A stretch of 21,004 bases of DNA from Pseudomonadales bacterium (lineage in GTDB: Bacteria > Pseudomonadota > Gammaproteobacteria > Pseudomonadales > Litorivicinaceae), in the NCBI GenBank assembly GCA_012269655.1, contig JAAXJV010000291.1, forward strand, positions 1 through 21,004. Reading direction: 5' to 3'. Every line of letters starts with the position of its first letter. Position 1 is the first letter of the stretch. A program made the translations under genes and the position numbers. Positions 14,394 to 21,004 of the stretch are shown piece by piece. A model generated the notes under the pieces. The model was given only the letters and a program-made list of their open reading frames with translations. It was not told the origin of the DNA and searched no databases.

Positions 14394-15695
14394 CTAGCCA
14401 GCCATCCAGGCTTCGATGTCTTGAATCTGCTTGGGCACGTCGGCGGTTAAGACCTCAGGCTCGTCCTCGGTAACCAACACGTCGTCCTCAATTCGAATCC
14501 CGATACCCTTCAAATGGTCTGGGGCATCGCCGGCGGCATCAAAGTAAAGTCCGGGTTCGACCGTGACCACCATGCCGGGTTTTAACAACCGCGATGCACC
14601 TTGCTCGTGATAGGTCCCGACATCATGTACATCCATCCCTAACCAGTGCCCGGTGCGGTGCATGTAATAAGGGCGATAGGCCGCAGATTCGATGTTTTCC
14701 TCGACTGTGCCGGACAGAGCGCCCATGTCAATCAAGCCCTCAACCAAAACAGCCAGTGCCACCTCGTGGTAACGCTCAAAAGGTTGCCCAGGGCGGACCG
14801 CTTCGATTGCCGCCAGTTGCGCCTTTAATACCCAGTTGTAGGCGGTCGCTTGGGCCTCACTAAAGCGGCCATTGATTGGCCATGTCCGAGTAATATCTGC
14901 AGCGTAATTTTCGTATTCGCATCCCGCATCAATCAACACCAGATCGCCGTCCGCTATGGGTTGGTCGTTGCTGATGTAATGGAGCACGTTGGCGTTGTTG
15001 CCGCCAGCCACAATCGCTCCGTAGGCCTCGCGCTTGGAGCCAGCCATTCGGTGCTCATGTTCGATTTCGGCTTGCAGTTGGTATTCCATGACACCGGGCT
15101 TGGCCATTTTCATGGCACGTTTGTGTGCCCGGGCGCTGAGTTGCCCAGCCTGGCGCATCAGATCTTGCTCGGCAGACGACTTGACCAGCCGCGCATCGTG
15201 AATGAGGGGGTTCAGGTCGGCGGTGCTCGCTGGAGGCTCACCGGATCGTCGGGTTTTTGCTACCAGTTTGGCCTGCAGCGCGCCGACTCGCGCATGCCCG
15301 CGCGGATCGTCGTAGGCGTAACGCCACGACTTTGGAGCCAGCTCGATTAACAATTCATCTAAATCGTCGATCAACACTGCACGATCGACTCCGAATGCAT
15401 CAACAGCGCCTTCCGGGCCGTATCGAAAACCGGTCCAGACTTCCATTTCGGGATCCTTAGGACGGACCGCAAGAATGGCTGCTTCGGAAGTTAACACCAG
15501 CGCCGCGTCGGGCTCAGCGAAGCCGGTCAGGTACAGCATGTCTGAGGACTGGCGGAAAGCCTGCTCGACGTCACGATTGCGAAGTTGTTCCTCCGCGCCA
15601 ATCAGCAGCGCAACTTCGTTGTCTTTCAGTTGCGACTGAATGGCCTCGCGACGCTTACGATAGACCGACAGCGGCAAACTAAACTGTGTTGTCAT
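14394..15695 (-). CDS. pepP: Xaa-Pro aminopeptidase (aminopeptidase P)
   Basis: This 433-aa M24B metallopeptidase (E. coli 441 aa) removes N-terminal residues preceding proline. The N-terminal creatinase-like domain covers about 1-170 and the pita-bread catalytic domain follows. All five metal ligands are present: D256 (VLIDAGCEY), D267 (AADITRTW), H350 (GHWLGMDVHD), E380 (VTVEPGLYF) and E403 (IRIEDDVLV). H357 and H363 of the substrate pocket are also visible. It should be a cytoplasmic dimanganese enzyme. It begins within the end of dtd (17-nt overlap), with TTGGAG about 11 nt upstream, and is followed after 3 nt by ubiH. The pepP-ubiH-ubiI order is an old gammaproteobacterial arrangement. 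Confidence 0.96.
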   Translation of the reverse strand: MTTQFSLPLSVYRKRREAIQSQLKDNEVALLIGAEEQLRNRDVEQAFRQSSDMLYLTGFAEPDAALVLTSEAAILAVRPKDPEMEVWTGFRYGPEGAVDAFGVDRAVLIDDLDELLIELAPKSWRYAYDDPRGHARVGALQAKLVAKTRRSGEPPASTADLNPLIHDARLVKSSAEQDLMRQAGQLSARAHKRAMKMAKPGVMEYQLQAEIEHEHRMAGSKREAYGAIVAGGNNANVLHYISNDQPIADGDLVLIDAGCEYENYAADITRTWPINGRFSEAQATAYNWVLKAQLAAIEAVRPGQPFERYHEVALAVLVEGLIDMGALSGTVEENIESAAYRPYYMHRTGHWLGMDVHDVGTYHEQGASRLLKPGMVVTVEPGLYFDAAGDAPDHLKGIGIRIEDDVLVTEDEPEVLTADVPKQIQDIEAWMAG

Positions 15696-16137
15696 CCGAT
15701 GGAATCTCCAAGGTGTAGGTAGCCGGCCCGTCGTTGACCAGCTCTACCTTCATATCGGCGCCGAACCGTCCGGTTTCAACCACCACGCCTTGGTTTTTTA
15801 GACCCTGAACCAGGTCTAAGTAAAGTGCTTCGGCCAATTGCGGCGGTGCCGCCGCATCAAAGCTAGGGCGATTGCCCCGCTTTAGACTGGCGGCCAGCGT
15901 GAATTGGCTGACCACCAAAGCTTGGCCGCGCACTTGAAGCAGATTGAGGTTGGTCTTGCCGTTGTCGTCTTCAAACAAGCGCAACTTGATCAGCTTGGCC
16001 ACGGCCTGCTCGACCTGAGTTGCGCCATCGCCTTTTTCGACGCCAACCAATAGCAAGTAGCCCTGACCAATCGAACCTGCGACCTTGTTGTCCACTCGGA
16101 CCGAGGCGCGCAGAACCCGCTGGATCAGGACTCGCAT
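15679..16137 (-). CDS. dtd: D-aminoacyl-tRNA deacylase
   Basis: This 152-aa DTD1-type enzyme hydrolyses D-amino acids (notably D-Tyr) mischarged on tRNA and also achiral glycine on tRNA-Ala. Motifs are QRVLRASVRV at the N-terminus, SQFTLAAS (77-84) and RFGADMKVELVNDGPAT (124-140), whose Gly137-Pro138 cis peptide enforces chirality. The residue after GP is alanine, while valine is common, a mild change. The length is normal (E. coli 145 aa). The start lies 3 nt after the typA stop, with only a weak ribosome binding site, suggesting translation coupled to typA. The end overlaps pepP by 17 nt. Both neighbours upstream and downstream also concern protein synthesis or peptide turnover. Confidence 0.96.
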   Translation of the reverse strand: MRVLIQRVLRASVRVDNKVAGSIGQGYLLLVGVEKGDGATQVEQAVAKLIKLRLFEDDNGKTNLNLLQVRGQALVVSQFTLAASLKRGNRPSFDAAAPPQLAEALYLDLVQGLKNQGVVVETGRFGADMKVELVNDGPATYTLEIPSDDNTV

Positions 16138-16140
16138 GCG

Positions 16141-17973
16141 TTACTTGCTACGAGCCGCCTTTTTACGGTCGGCTTCTTTTAGGTGGCGCTTGCGGATGCG
16201 GATGTGGTTGGGGGTGACCTCAACCAATTCATCGTCATCGATGAATTCCATGGCCTGTTCCAGACCCATTTTAATGGGCGGGGTCAAAATCAGGTTTTCA
16301 TCGGTGCCGGCCGCACGAACGTTAGTCAACTGCTTACCCTTAACCGGGTTAACCGGCAGGTCGTTATCGCGGTTGTGAATACCGATCACCATGCCTTCGT
16401 AGACTTCCGCACCGTGACCCAGGAACAAACGGCCCCGCTCTTGGATGTTGAACAGACTGTAAGCGGTGGTTGAACCCTGAATCATAGACACCAGCGCACC
16501 GTTCACGCGGTTGCCGATGTTGGCTTCAACGCGCTGACCGAAGTGATCAAAAACGCTGGTCAGAATGCCGGTACCGCTGGTCAGTGTCATAAAGGTTGAG
16601 CGGAACCCGATCAGACCACGCGCAGGTGCTAAGAACTCTAGGCGGACACGGCCATGACCGTCCGGCACCATGTTGGTCAGTTCAGCCTTTCGGTTGCCCA
16701 TCTCTTCCATGATGCTGCCCTGGTGCTGGTCTTCTACGTCGATGACCACCTGCTCCCAAGGCTCTTTCATCTCGCCGTCGATTTCTTTGACGACAACACG
16801 AGGACGCGACACGGCCAGCTCAAATCCTTCACGACGCAGGTTTTCGATCAAGACAGACAGATGCAATTCGCCTCGGCCTGAGACTTCAAACTGGTCGGGG
16901 CTGTCACCGGGCTCGACTCGCAAAGCAACGTTGTGAATCAATTCCTGGTCCAGACGGTCTTTGATGTTTCGGCTGGTCAGGTATTTGCCGTCTTTACCGG
17001 CAAAGGGTGAGTTATTGACCTGGAATGTCATGGTGACTGTGGGTTCATCAACACTCAGCGGCGGCAGCGCTTCGACGGCATCGACGCTACACAGCGTATC
17101 TGAAATGTCCAAGGTATCCAGACCGGTGACGCGCACGATATCGCCTGCCTCGGCCTGCTCCATTTCCACCTGGGTCAAACCATGGAAACCAAAGATCTTG
17201 AGTACACGGCCTTTGCGCGTTTTACCTTCGGTATCAACCGCGACGACCGGTGTATTGGGTGTCAGAGTACCGCGAGCAACGCGGCCCACGCCGATCACGC
17301 CTAGGTAGCTGGAATAATCCAAGGCCGAGATCTGCATTTGGAAGGGCTGGGTGTTATCGACTTGTGGCGCGCGGACGTTGTCCACGATGGCCTGCAAGAT
17401 CGGCTCCATGCTTTCCTGCAGATTGTCCGGGTCGTCGCCTGACAGACCATTAATCGCGCTGCAGTACATGATAGGGAAATCCAACTGCTCGTCAGTCGCA
17501 CCCAGACGGTCAAACAGGTCAAACACTTGATCCACGGCCCAGTGAGGGCGCGCGCCAGTCCGGTCAACCTTGTTGATGATCACGATGGGGTTCAAACCCT
17601 GATCGAAGGCTTTTTGGGTAACAAATCGTGTCTGGGGCATCGGGCCCTCGGCCGCATCAACGACCAGCAAGACCGAGTCAACCATCGACAAGACTCGCTC
17701 AACTTCACCACCAAAATCGGCGTGACCGGGCGTGTCCACGATATTGATGCGGTAATCGCCCCAACGCAGGCCTGTGTTCTTGGCCAGAATGGTAATGCCA
17801 CGCTCTTTTTCCTGATCGTTCGAGTCCATGACGCGCTCAGCATCCTGGTCTTTACGATCCAGCGTGCCGCTGGCCTGCAAGAGTTTATCAACCAGCGTGG
17901 TCTTGCCATGGTCAACGTGGGCGATGATCGCAATATTACGAAGATTCTCGATCGTGCTGGACACTGAAGTCAT
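16141..17973 (-). CDS. typA: TypA/BipA ribosome-associated GTPase
   Basis: This 610-aa translational GTPase (E. coli 607 aa) binds the 70S ribosome and assists large-subunit assembly, especially in cold or stress. The GTP motifs are AHVDHGKTT (18-26), [10 protein letters not shown] (80-89) and NKVD (134-137). Domain II and the EF-G-like domains III and V follow, then the TypA-specific C-terminal domain with [17 protein letters not shown], ending in a basic tail rich in Lys/Arg for rRNA contact. It is the first gene of the long minus-strand run and diverges from glnA as in E. coli. ATG 17973 has AGGA immediately adjacent, which is too close. GTG 17964 (residue 4) would have a 9-nt spacing, so the true start may be there. 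Confidence 0.96.
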   Translation of the reverse strand: MTSVSSTIENLRNIAIIAHVDHGKTTLVDKLLQASGTLDRKDQDAERVMDSNDQEKERGITILAKNTGLRWGDYRINIVDTPGHADFGGEVERVLSMVDSVLLVVDAAEGPMPQTRFVTQKAFDQGLNPIVIINKVDRTGARPHWAVDQVFDLFDRLGATDEQLDFPIMYCSAINGLSGDDPDNLQESMEPILQAIVDNVRAPQVDNTQPFQMQISALDYSSYLGVIGVGRVARGTLTPNTPVVAVDTEGKTRKGRVLKIFGFHGLTQVEMEQAEAGDIVRVTGLDTLDISDTLCSVDAVEALPPLSVDEPTVTMTFQVNNSPFAGKDGKYLTSRNIKDRLDQELIHNVALRVEPGDSPDQFEVSGRGELHLSVLIENLRREGFELAVSRPRVVVKEIDGEMKEPWEQVVIDVEDQHQGSIMEEMGNRKAELTNMVPDGHGRVRLEFLAPARGLIGFRSTFMTLTSGTGILTSVFDHFGQRVEANIGNRVNGALVSMIQGSTTAYSLFNIQERGRLFLGHGAEVYEGMVIGIHNRDNDLPVNPVKGKQLTNVRAAGTDENLILTPPIKMGLEQAMEFIDDDELVEVTPNHIRIRKRHLKEADRKKAARSK

Positions 17974-17987
17974 TCCTATAAAGGTGG

Positions 17988-18001
17988 CGCGCCGCGGCGC
18001 G
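17988..18001. repeat. 14-bp perfect palindrome in the typA leader
   Basis: CGCGCCGCGGCGCG reads identically on both strands, 15-28 nt before the typA ATG. In RNA it could form a five-pair GC stem that may affect ribosome access, or the DNA may be an operator. It shares the core CCGCGG with the palindrome in the glnA leader. Confidence 0.5.
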
Positions 18002-18038
18002 GTCGCCCGATCCCTCGAGCCGAAAAAATTGGTGGCGC

Positions 18039-18044
18039 ATTATA
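18039..18044 (-). promoter_or_regulatory. candidate -10 box for typA operon
   Basis: The minus strand reads a perfect TATAAT here, giving a start near 18032 and a leader of about 60 nt. No acceptable -35 box lies 15-19 nt upstream (a TTGTCA is only 7 nt away), so an activator may be needed or the match may be chance. Confidence 0.35.
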
Positions 18045-18107
18045 TACGAATTGACAATCGATAGCTGTTTTTTTCAGACTTAATTGGCATAACAAATCCA
18101 AACAGCT

Positions 18108-18124
18108 CGCACCAAAGTTGTGCG
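18108..18124 (+). promoter_or_regulatory. NtrC-binding site 1 (glnA enhancer)
   Basis: CGCACCAAAGTTGTGCG contains the NtrC dyad GCAC-N7-GTGC without mismatch in the half-sites. Its centre (18116) lies about 174 nt before the predicted sigma-54 start and 32 bp from the second site. Confidence 0.75.
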
Positions 18125-18140
18125 CATTATTTTTTCAAAT

Positions 18141-18155
18141 GCACTATGCTAGGGC
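18141..18155 (+). promoter_or_regulatory. NtrC-binding site 2 (glnA enhancer)
   Basis: GCACTATGCTAGGGC matches GCAC-N7-GTGC with one mismatch in the right half-site. Its centre (18148) is 32 bp, three helical turns, from site 1, the spacing known for the two strong NtrC sites of E. coli glnA. It also contains a TATGCT that could be a -10 box masked by NtrC, but no good -35 is present. Confidence 0.62.
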
Positions 18156-18262
18156 GCGATTTTCTTATCGACGCCGGAATAATCCATCGGTGTCGCCAGT
18201 GTTTCCGGCGGCATGCGCTGAATTTAGGCCCTTCGAGCCCCAAGATGGGGCGCTCGCAATTT

Positions 18263-18279
18263 TGGGCACGACTGTTGCT
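18263..18279 (+). promoter_or_regulatory. sigma-54 promoter of glnA
   Basis: TGGGCACGACTGTTGCT matches the sigma-54 consensus YTGGCACGRNNNTTGCW at every fixed position except the second. GG (18265-18266) and GC (18277-18278) have the required 10-nt separation. Transcription would begin near 18290, leaving a leader of about 77 nt. With the upstream NtrC dyads this is a textbook nitrogen-controlled promoter. Confidence 0.8.
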
Positions 18280-18338
18280 AAGCAATCCACATCACAGCAC
18301 GCCACGCCAAGTTGGCGGCGGTGACGATTCAAATTGAT

Positions 18339-18350
18339 GGGCCGCGGCCC
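18339..18350 (+). repeat. 12-bp perfect palindrome in the glnA leader
   Basis: GGGCCGCGGCCC lies 6 nt before the GGAG ribosome binding site (18357-18360) of glnA. It could form a short GC hairpin in the mRNA next to the ribosome site or be a protein-binding site. Confidence 0.45.
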
Positions 18351-18366
18351 TTTATTGGAGAAAACA

Positions 18367-19773
18367 ATGTCACAAAACACACTGAAGCTGATTCAGGAAA
18401 GCGAAGCCAAGTGGGTTGACCTGCGCTTCACCGATCCTCGTGGTAAAGAACAGCACGTTACATTCCCCGCCAGTGCGGTCGACGAAGACTTCTTCGAAGA
18501 CGGCGCTATGTTCGACGGTTCTTCAATCGCTGGTTGGAAGAGCATCAACGAATCAGACATGATTCTGAAGCCTGACGACACCAAGCCCTTCCTGGACCCC
18601 TTCACTGACGAAGTCACCGTGATCGTCCGTTGTGACATCATCGAGCCCAGCACCATGACTGGCTACGAGCGTGACCCCCGTAGCGTTGCACGCCGCGCGG
18701 AAGAGTACCTGAAGTCAACTGGCATCGCGGACACCGTATTGGTCGGTCCCGAGCCTGAGTTCTTCGTGTTTGACGACGTTAAGTGGAAAGCTGACATGTC
18801 AGGCGCGATGTACCAGTTCGATTCAAGCGAAGCGGCTTGGAACACCTCGGCTGATTACGAAGACGGCAACATGGGCCACCGTCCTGGCGTCAAAGGCGGC
18901 TACTTCCCCGTACCTCCCGTCGACAGCTGCATGGATCTGCGTACTGCAGCCTGTGAAGTTCTGCAGGACATCGGACAGACCGTTGAGTTGCACCACCACG
19001 AAGTGGCGACTGCCGGCCAGAACGAAATCGGCGTTCGCTTCAACAGCTTGGTATTGAAGGCTGACGAAGTTCAGGAACTGAAGTATGTCGTGCACAACGT
19101 TGCGCACGCTTACGGTAAGACCGCAACCTTTATGCCCAAGCCTCTGGTTGGCGACAACGGCTCTGGCATGCACTGCCACCAGTCACTGTCAAAAGACGGC
19201 GTGAACATCTTTGCAGGCGACGCGTACGCGGGTCTGTCTGAAACTGCGCTGTACTACATCGGCGGTATCATTAAGCACGCTCGTGCATTGAACGCCTTCA
19301 CCAACGCTTCAACTAACAGCTACAAGCGTCTGGTTCCCGGCTTCGAAGCGCCTGTTATGTTGGCTTACTCAGCGCGTAACCGTAGTGCCTCAATCCGTAT
19401 TCCTTTCGTTAACAACCCGAAAGGCAAGCGTGTTGAAGTTCGCTTCCCTGACCCGACTGCGAACCCCTACCTGGCGTTCTCAGCTCTAATGATGGCTGGC
19501 CTTGACGGCATTCAGAACAAGATCCACCCCGGCGAAGCTGCTGACAAGGACTTGTATGACCTGCCTGCTGAAGAAGCAGCCGCTATCCCGACCGTTGCTA
19601 GCTCACTGGAGCAGGCACTGGACGCACTGAACGAAGACCGTGCGTTCTTGACCGCGGGCGGCGTATTCACCGATGACATGATCGACGGCTACATCGCGCT
19701 GAAACGTGAAGAAGTCGAGCGCGTCAACATGACTACGCACCCGGTTGAAGTGGGCATGTACTACAGCTGCTAA
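18367..19773 (+). CDS. glnA: type I glutamine synthetase
   Basis: This 468-aa GSI-beta enzyme makes glutamine from glutamate, ammonia and ATP as a dodecamer. Residues align with E. coli numbering without shift: D50 in [20 protein letters not shown] (127-137), H269 in MHCHQSL, the flap E327 in VPGFEAPV, R339 in [11 protein letters not shown] and the adenylylation site Y397 in [10 protein letters not shown]. The protein is therefore likely controlled by GlnE adenylylation as well as at the promoter. The C-terminus is MYYSC. An 11-codon upstream extension is rejected because ATG 18367 has GGAG 6 nt away. Codon use is more restricted (many GAC, GAA, CTG, CGT) than in the flanking genes, as expected for high expression. 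It diverges from typA and is followed by a terminator and ntrBC. Confidence 0.98.
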   Translation: MSQNTLKLIQESEAKWVDLRFTDPRGKEQHVTFPASAVDEDFFEDGAMFDGSSIAGWKSINESDMILKPDDTKPFLDPFTDEVTVIVRCDIIEPSTMTGYERDPRSVARRAEEYLKSTGIADTVLVGPEPEFFVFDDVKWKADMSGAMYQFDSSEAAWNTSADYEDGNMGHRPGVKGGYFPVPPVDSCMDLRTAACEVLQDIGQTVELHHHEVATAGQNEIGVRFNSLVLKADEVQELKYVVHNVAHAYGKTATFMPKPLVGDNGSGMHCHQSLSKDGVNIFAGDAYAGLSETALYYIGGIIKHARALNAFTNASTNSYKRLVPGFEAPVMLAYSARNRSASIRIPFVNNPKGKRVEVRFPDPTANPYLAFSALMMAGLDGIQNKIHPGEAADKDLYDLPAEEAAAIPTVASSLEQALDALNEDRAFLTAGGVFTDDMIDGYIALKREEVERVNMTTHPVEVGMYYSC

Positions 19774-19798
19774 GCGCTGTCGTCACCCTTTAGTTGGG

Positions 19799-19830
19799 AA
19801 AAGCCTCGGGAATTTTCCCGGGGCTTTTTT
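19799..19830 (+). terminator. rho-independent terminator after glnA
   Basis: Arms AAGCCTCGGG and CCCGGGGCTT (one T-G pair) close a six-base AATTTT loop and run into a T-tract (19825-19830). Two more A-T pairs may extend the stem. It lies 26 nt after the glnA stop and 19 nt before ntrB. Confidence 0.9.
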
Positions 19831-19848
19831 ATTGGGCCACCGGAATTT

Positions 19849-20922
19849 ATGTTGCAAATCAAGCACTGGCATAGCGTTTTGGACGGACTGGCAAGCGGCG
19901 TCTTGTTGGTCGACTCTCACCTGCGCGTCGTGTTTGCCAATTCCGCTGTGCAACAACTGCTGGGCAAGTCCGAACGCGGCTTGCTTGAAGAAAGCGTGAC
20001 CCAATTTTTGGGCGAGCATTTATCCGGCGATTTAGCCCATACCCTGTCAACCGGACAGGGATTTACCCGTCGGGAAACACCGATTTTGCTCGAGGGCAAA
20101 ACTCTGGCGGTCGATCTATCGGCCACGCGACTGGCCGAAGAATTAAATGACCATCTGGTGTTAGAACTACGCTGGGTTGACCATCTTTCACGCCTACGGC
20201 GCGAAACCCATTTACTGGCTGGCGAAGTCGGTACGCGAGAATTGGCGCGCGGCCTGGCACACGAAATCAAAAATCCTTTAGGTGGCATTCGCGGCGCCGC
20301 CCAACTGCTGTCTCGAGAACTCGATCCGCAGGCTGACAGCGAACTATTGGACGTCATTATTGATGAGGTTGATCGGCTTTCAGGTCTGGTCGATCGGTTA
20401 AAAGGGCTGGAAAGCGAGCAGAAAAACACCTCGCTTAACATTCACAGCGTACTCGAGCGCACCCGCAAGCTGATTGAATCCGAGCACCCCCAGCTGATTG
20501 AGGTTATACGCGACTACGATCCCTCGATTCCTGAGTTAGTGGGGGACTCTGAACAACTGATGCAGGCGTTCTTAAACCTCGCTAAAAACGCGGCCCAAGC
20601 GCTCTTAGAAAGCGACACACCCAACCCGCAACTCACGATGCGCACCAGAGTGGTGCGCCAGGTGGTGATTGCCGGACAACCTCATCGCCTAGCGATTCGG
20701 GTCAGCCTGATCGATAACGGGCCCGGCATCCCAGCAGATCTGCGGGAAACCCTATTTTTACCCATGGTCAGCGGGCGTGCCCAAGGAACTGGCCTGGGTC
20801 TTGCTATTGCTCAGCAAGTGGTGACGCGTCACCAAGGCCTAGTGGAATTCGACAGCGAACCCGGCCATACCGAATTCACGATCACATTACCGATCAGAAA
20901 AATGAAAGGAGCCACGGCATGA
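19849..20922 (+). CDS. ntrB: nitrogen sensor histidine kinase NtrB (GlnL)
   Basis: This 357-aa soluble kinase has no membrane segment. A PAS domain covers about 1-115 (GVLLVDSHLRVVFANSAV). The H-box ELARGLAHEIKNPLGGIRGA carries the phosphorylated H138 (H139 in E. coli), the N-box NLAKNAAQALL has N247, and the G-boxes are DNGPGIP (289-295) and GTGLGLAIA (313-321). Under nitrogen limitation NtrB phosphorylates NtrC; PII bound to NtrB reverses this. GGA lies 6 nt before the ATG. A strong terminator separates it from glnA, so ntrBC should be made at low level by read-through or from a weak promoter I cannot see. The end overlaps ntrC as ATGA. Confidence 0.96.
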   Translation: MLQIKHWHSVLDGLASGVLLVDSHLRVVFANSAVQQLLGKSERGLLEESVTQFLGEHLSGDLAHTLSTGQGFTRRETPILLEGKTLAVDLSATRLAEELNDHLVLELRWVDHLSRLRRETHLLAGEVGTRELARGLAHEIKNPLGGIRGAAQLLSRELDPQADSELLDVIIDEVDRLSGLVDRLKGLESEQKNTSLNIHSVLERTRKLIESEHPQLIEVIRDYDPSIPELVGDSEQLMQAFLNLAKNAAQALLESDTPNPQLTMRTRVVRQVVIAGQPHRLAIRVSLIDNGPGIPADLRETLFLPMVSGRAQGTGLGLAIAQQVVTRHQGLVEFDSEPGHTEFTITLPIRKMKGATA

Positions 20923-21004
20923 GCGCGAACATTTGGGTCGTTGACGACGACCGATCCATTCGCTTTGTACTCGAGCGTGCGCTGAAAAATGAAGGCTGGC
21001 ACAT
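20919..21004 (+). CDS. ntrC: nitrogen regulator NtrC (GlnG), partial: first 28 codons
   Basis: The gene starts at ATG 20919, overlapping the ntrB stop by 4 nt, with AAAGGAG 7 nt upstream. The visible MSANIWVVDDDRSIRFVLER is the start of a receiver domain, with the acidic cluster DDD (9-11) that binds magnesium. The phosphorylated aspartate, AAA+ and DNA-binding domains lie beyond the window. Position after ntrB and near-identity to the usual NtrC N-terminus make the call firm. Its product would act on the glnA promoter described here. Confidence 0.94.
   Translation, partial: MSANIWVVDDDRSIRFVLERALKNEGWH

Larger units (their letters stand above)
17974..18366. other. divergent control region between typA and glnA
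   Basis: This 393-nt stretch has no credible gene; its two short open frames have no ribosome binding site or family resemblance. It holds the typA leader and a candidate -10 box, two NtrC-type dyads, a sigma-54 promoter and the glnA leader, listed separately. Between about 18156 and 18262 I see nothing recognisable. Confidence 0.8.

Noticed and set aside
14850..15350. 166-aa open frame on the plus strand
   Set aside because: It is antisense to pepP, whose catalytic motifs span the same bases; a by-product of codon bias.
17527..17967. 146-aa open frame on the plus strand
   Set aside because: It is antisense to the GTPase domain of typA, with no start signal and a low-complexity shadow composition.
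18051..18084. perfect TTGACA on the plus strand as a sigma-70 -35 box for glnA
   Set aside because: The nearest -10-like sequence (CTTAAT) is 22 nt away, outside the workable spacing.
19917..20441. 174-aa Ser/Arg-rich open frame on the minus strand
   Set aside because: It is antisense to ntrB; Ser/Arg richness is typical of a shadow frame of a GC-moderate gene.

Overview
The window looks like core chromosome of a free-living, aerobic gammaproteobacterium. Supporting points are a Pseudomonas-type minor-pilin operon, a divergent typA | glnA-ntrB-ntrC block as in E. coli, a pepP-ubiH-ubiI ubiquinone cluster, a di-heme cytochrome c4 and an EpmB-type EF-P modification enzyme. GC content is moderate and even. 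I see no rRNA, tRNA, insertion sequence, CRISPR array or prophage, and no sign of recent transfer. The species cannot be named from the sequence with confidence.

Layout. (1) Positions 1-5200, minus strand: a minor pilin/tip operon read fimT > pilV > pilW > pilX > pilY1, with PilY1 cut off by the left edge. Every junction overlaps or nearly touches. (2) Positions 5349-6496, plus strand: a small membrane-anchored J-domain protein, then cytochrome c4. (3) Positions 6493-17973, minus strand: twelve tightly packed genes read typA > dtd > pepP > ubiH > ubiI > unknown 133-aa protein > HCCA-isomerase-like protein > ribE > MOSC protein > epmB > Kef-type antiporter > EamA transporter. Only one internal gap (66 nt, after ubiI) exceeds 15 nt. 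(4) Positions 17974-18366: a 393-nt divergent control region. (5) Positions 18367-21004, plus strand: glnA, a strong terminator, ntrB, and the first 28 codons of ntrC.

How it fits together. The right end is a nitrogen-control circuit. NtrB phosphorylates NtrC, and NtrC-P should bind two dyad sites 32 bp apart upstream of a near-consensus sigma-54 promoter driving glnA; all these sites can be read directly. The middle run mixes translation quality control (TypA, Dtd, EpmB), ubiquinone hydroxylation (UbiH, UbiI), riboflavin synthesis (RibE, the flavin source for the Ubi enzymes), redox or detoxification functions and two transporters. The left end builds the priming tip and adhesin of a type IV pilus.

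Nothing here is clearly a new system. The most unusual points are a UbiH homologue that has lost the DG motif of its flavoenzyme family while staying intact as a reading frame, the convergent stop-on-stop overlap of cytochrome c4 and EamA with a terminator-like hairpin at the far side of the cytochrome gene, an uncharacterised gene with the best ribosome binding site of the long operon, and a PilY1 whose VWA metal-site motifs are split by about 350 residues. Several start codons were moved inward from the longest open frame, and the reason is given in each entry.
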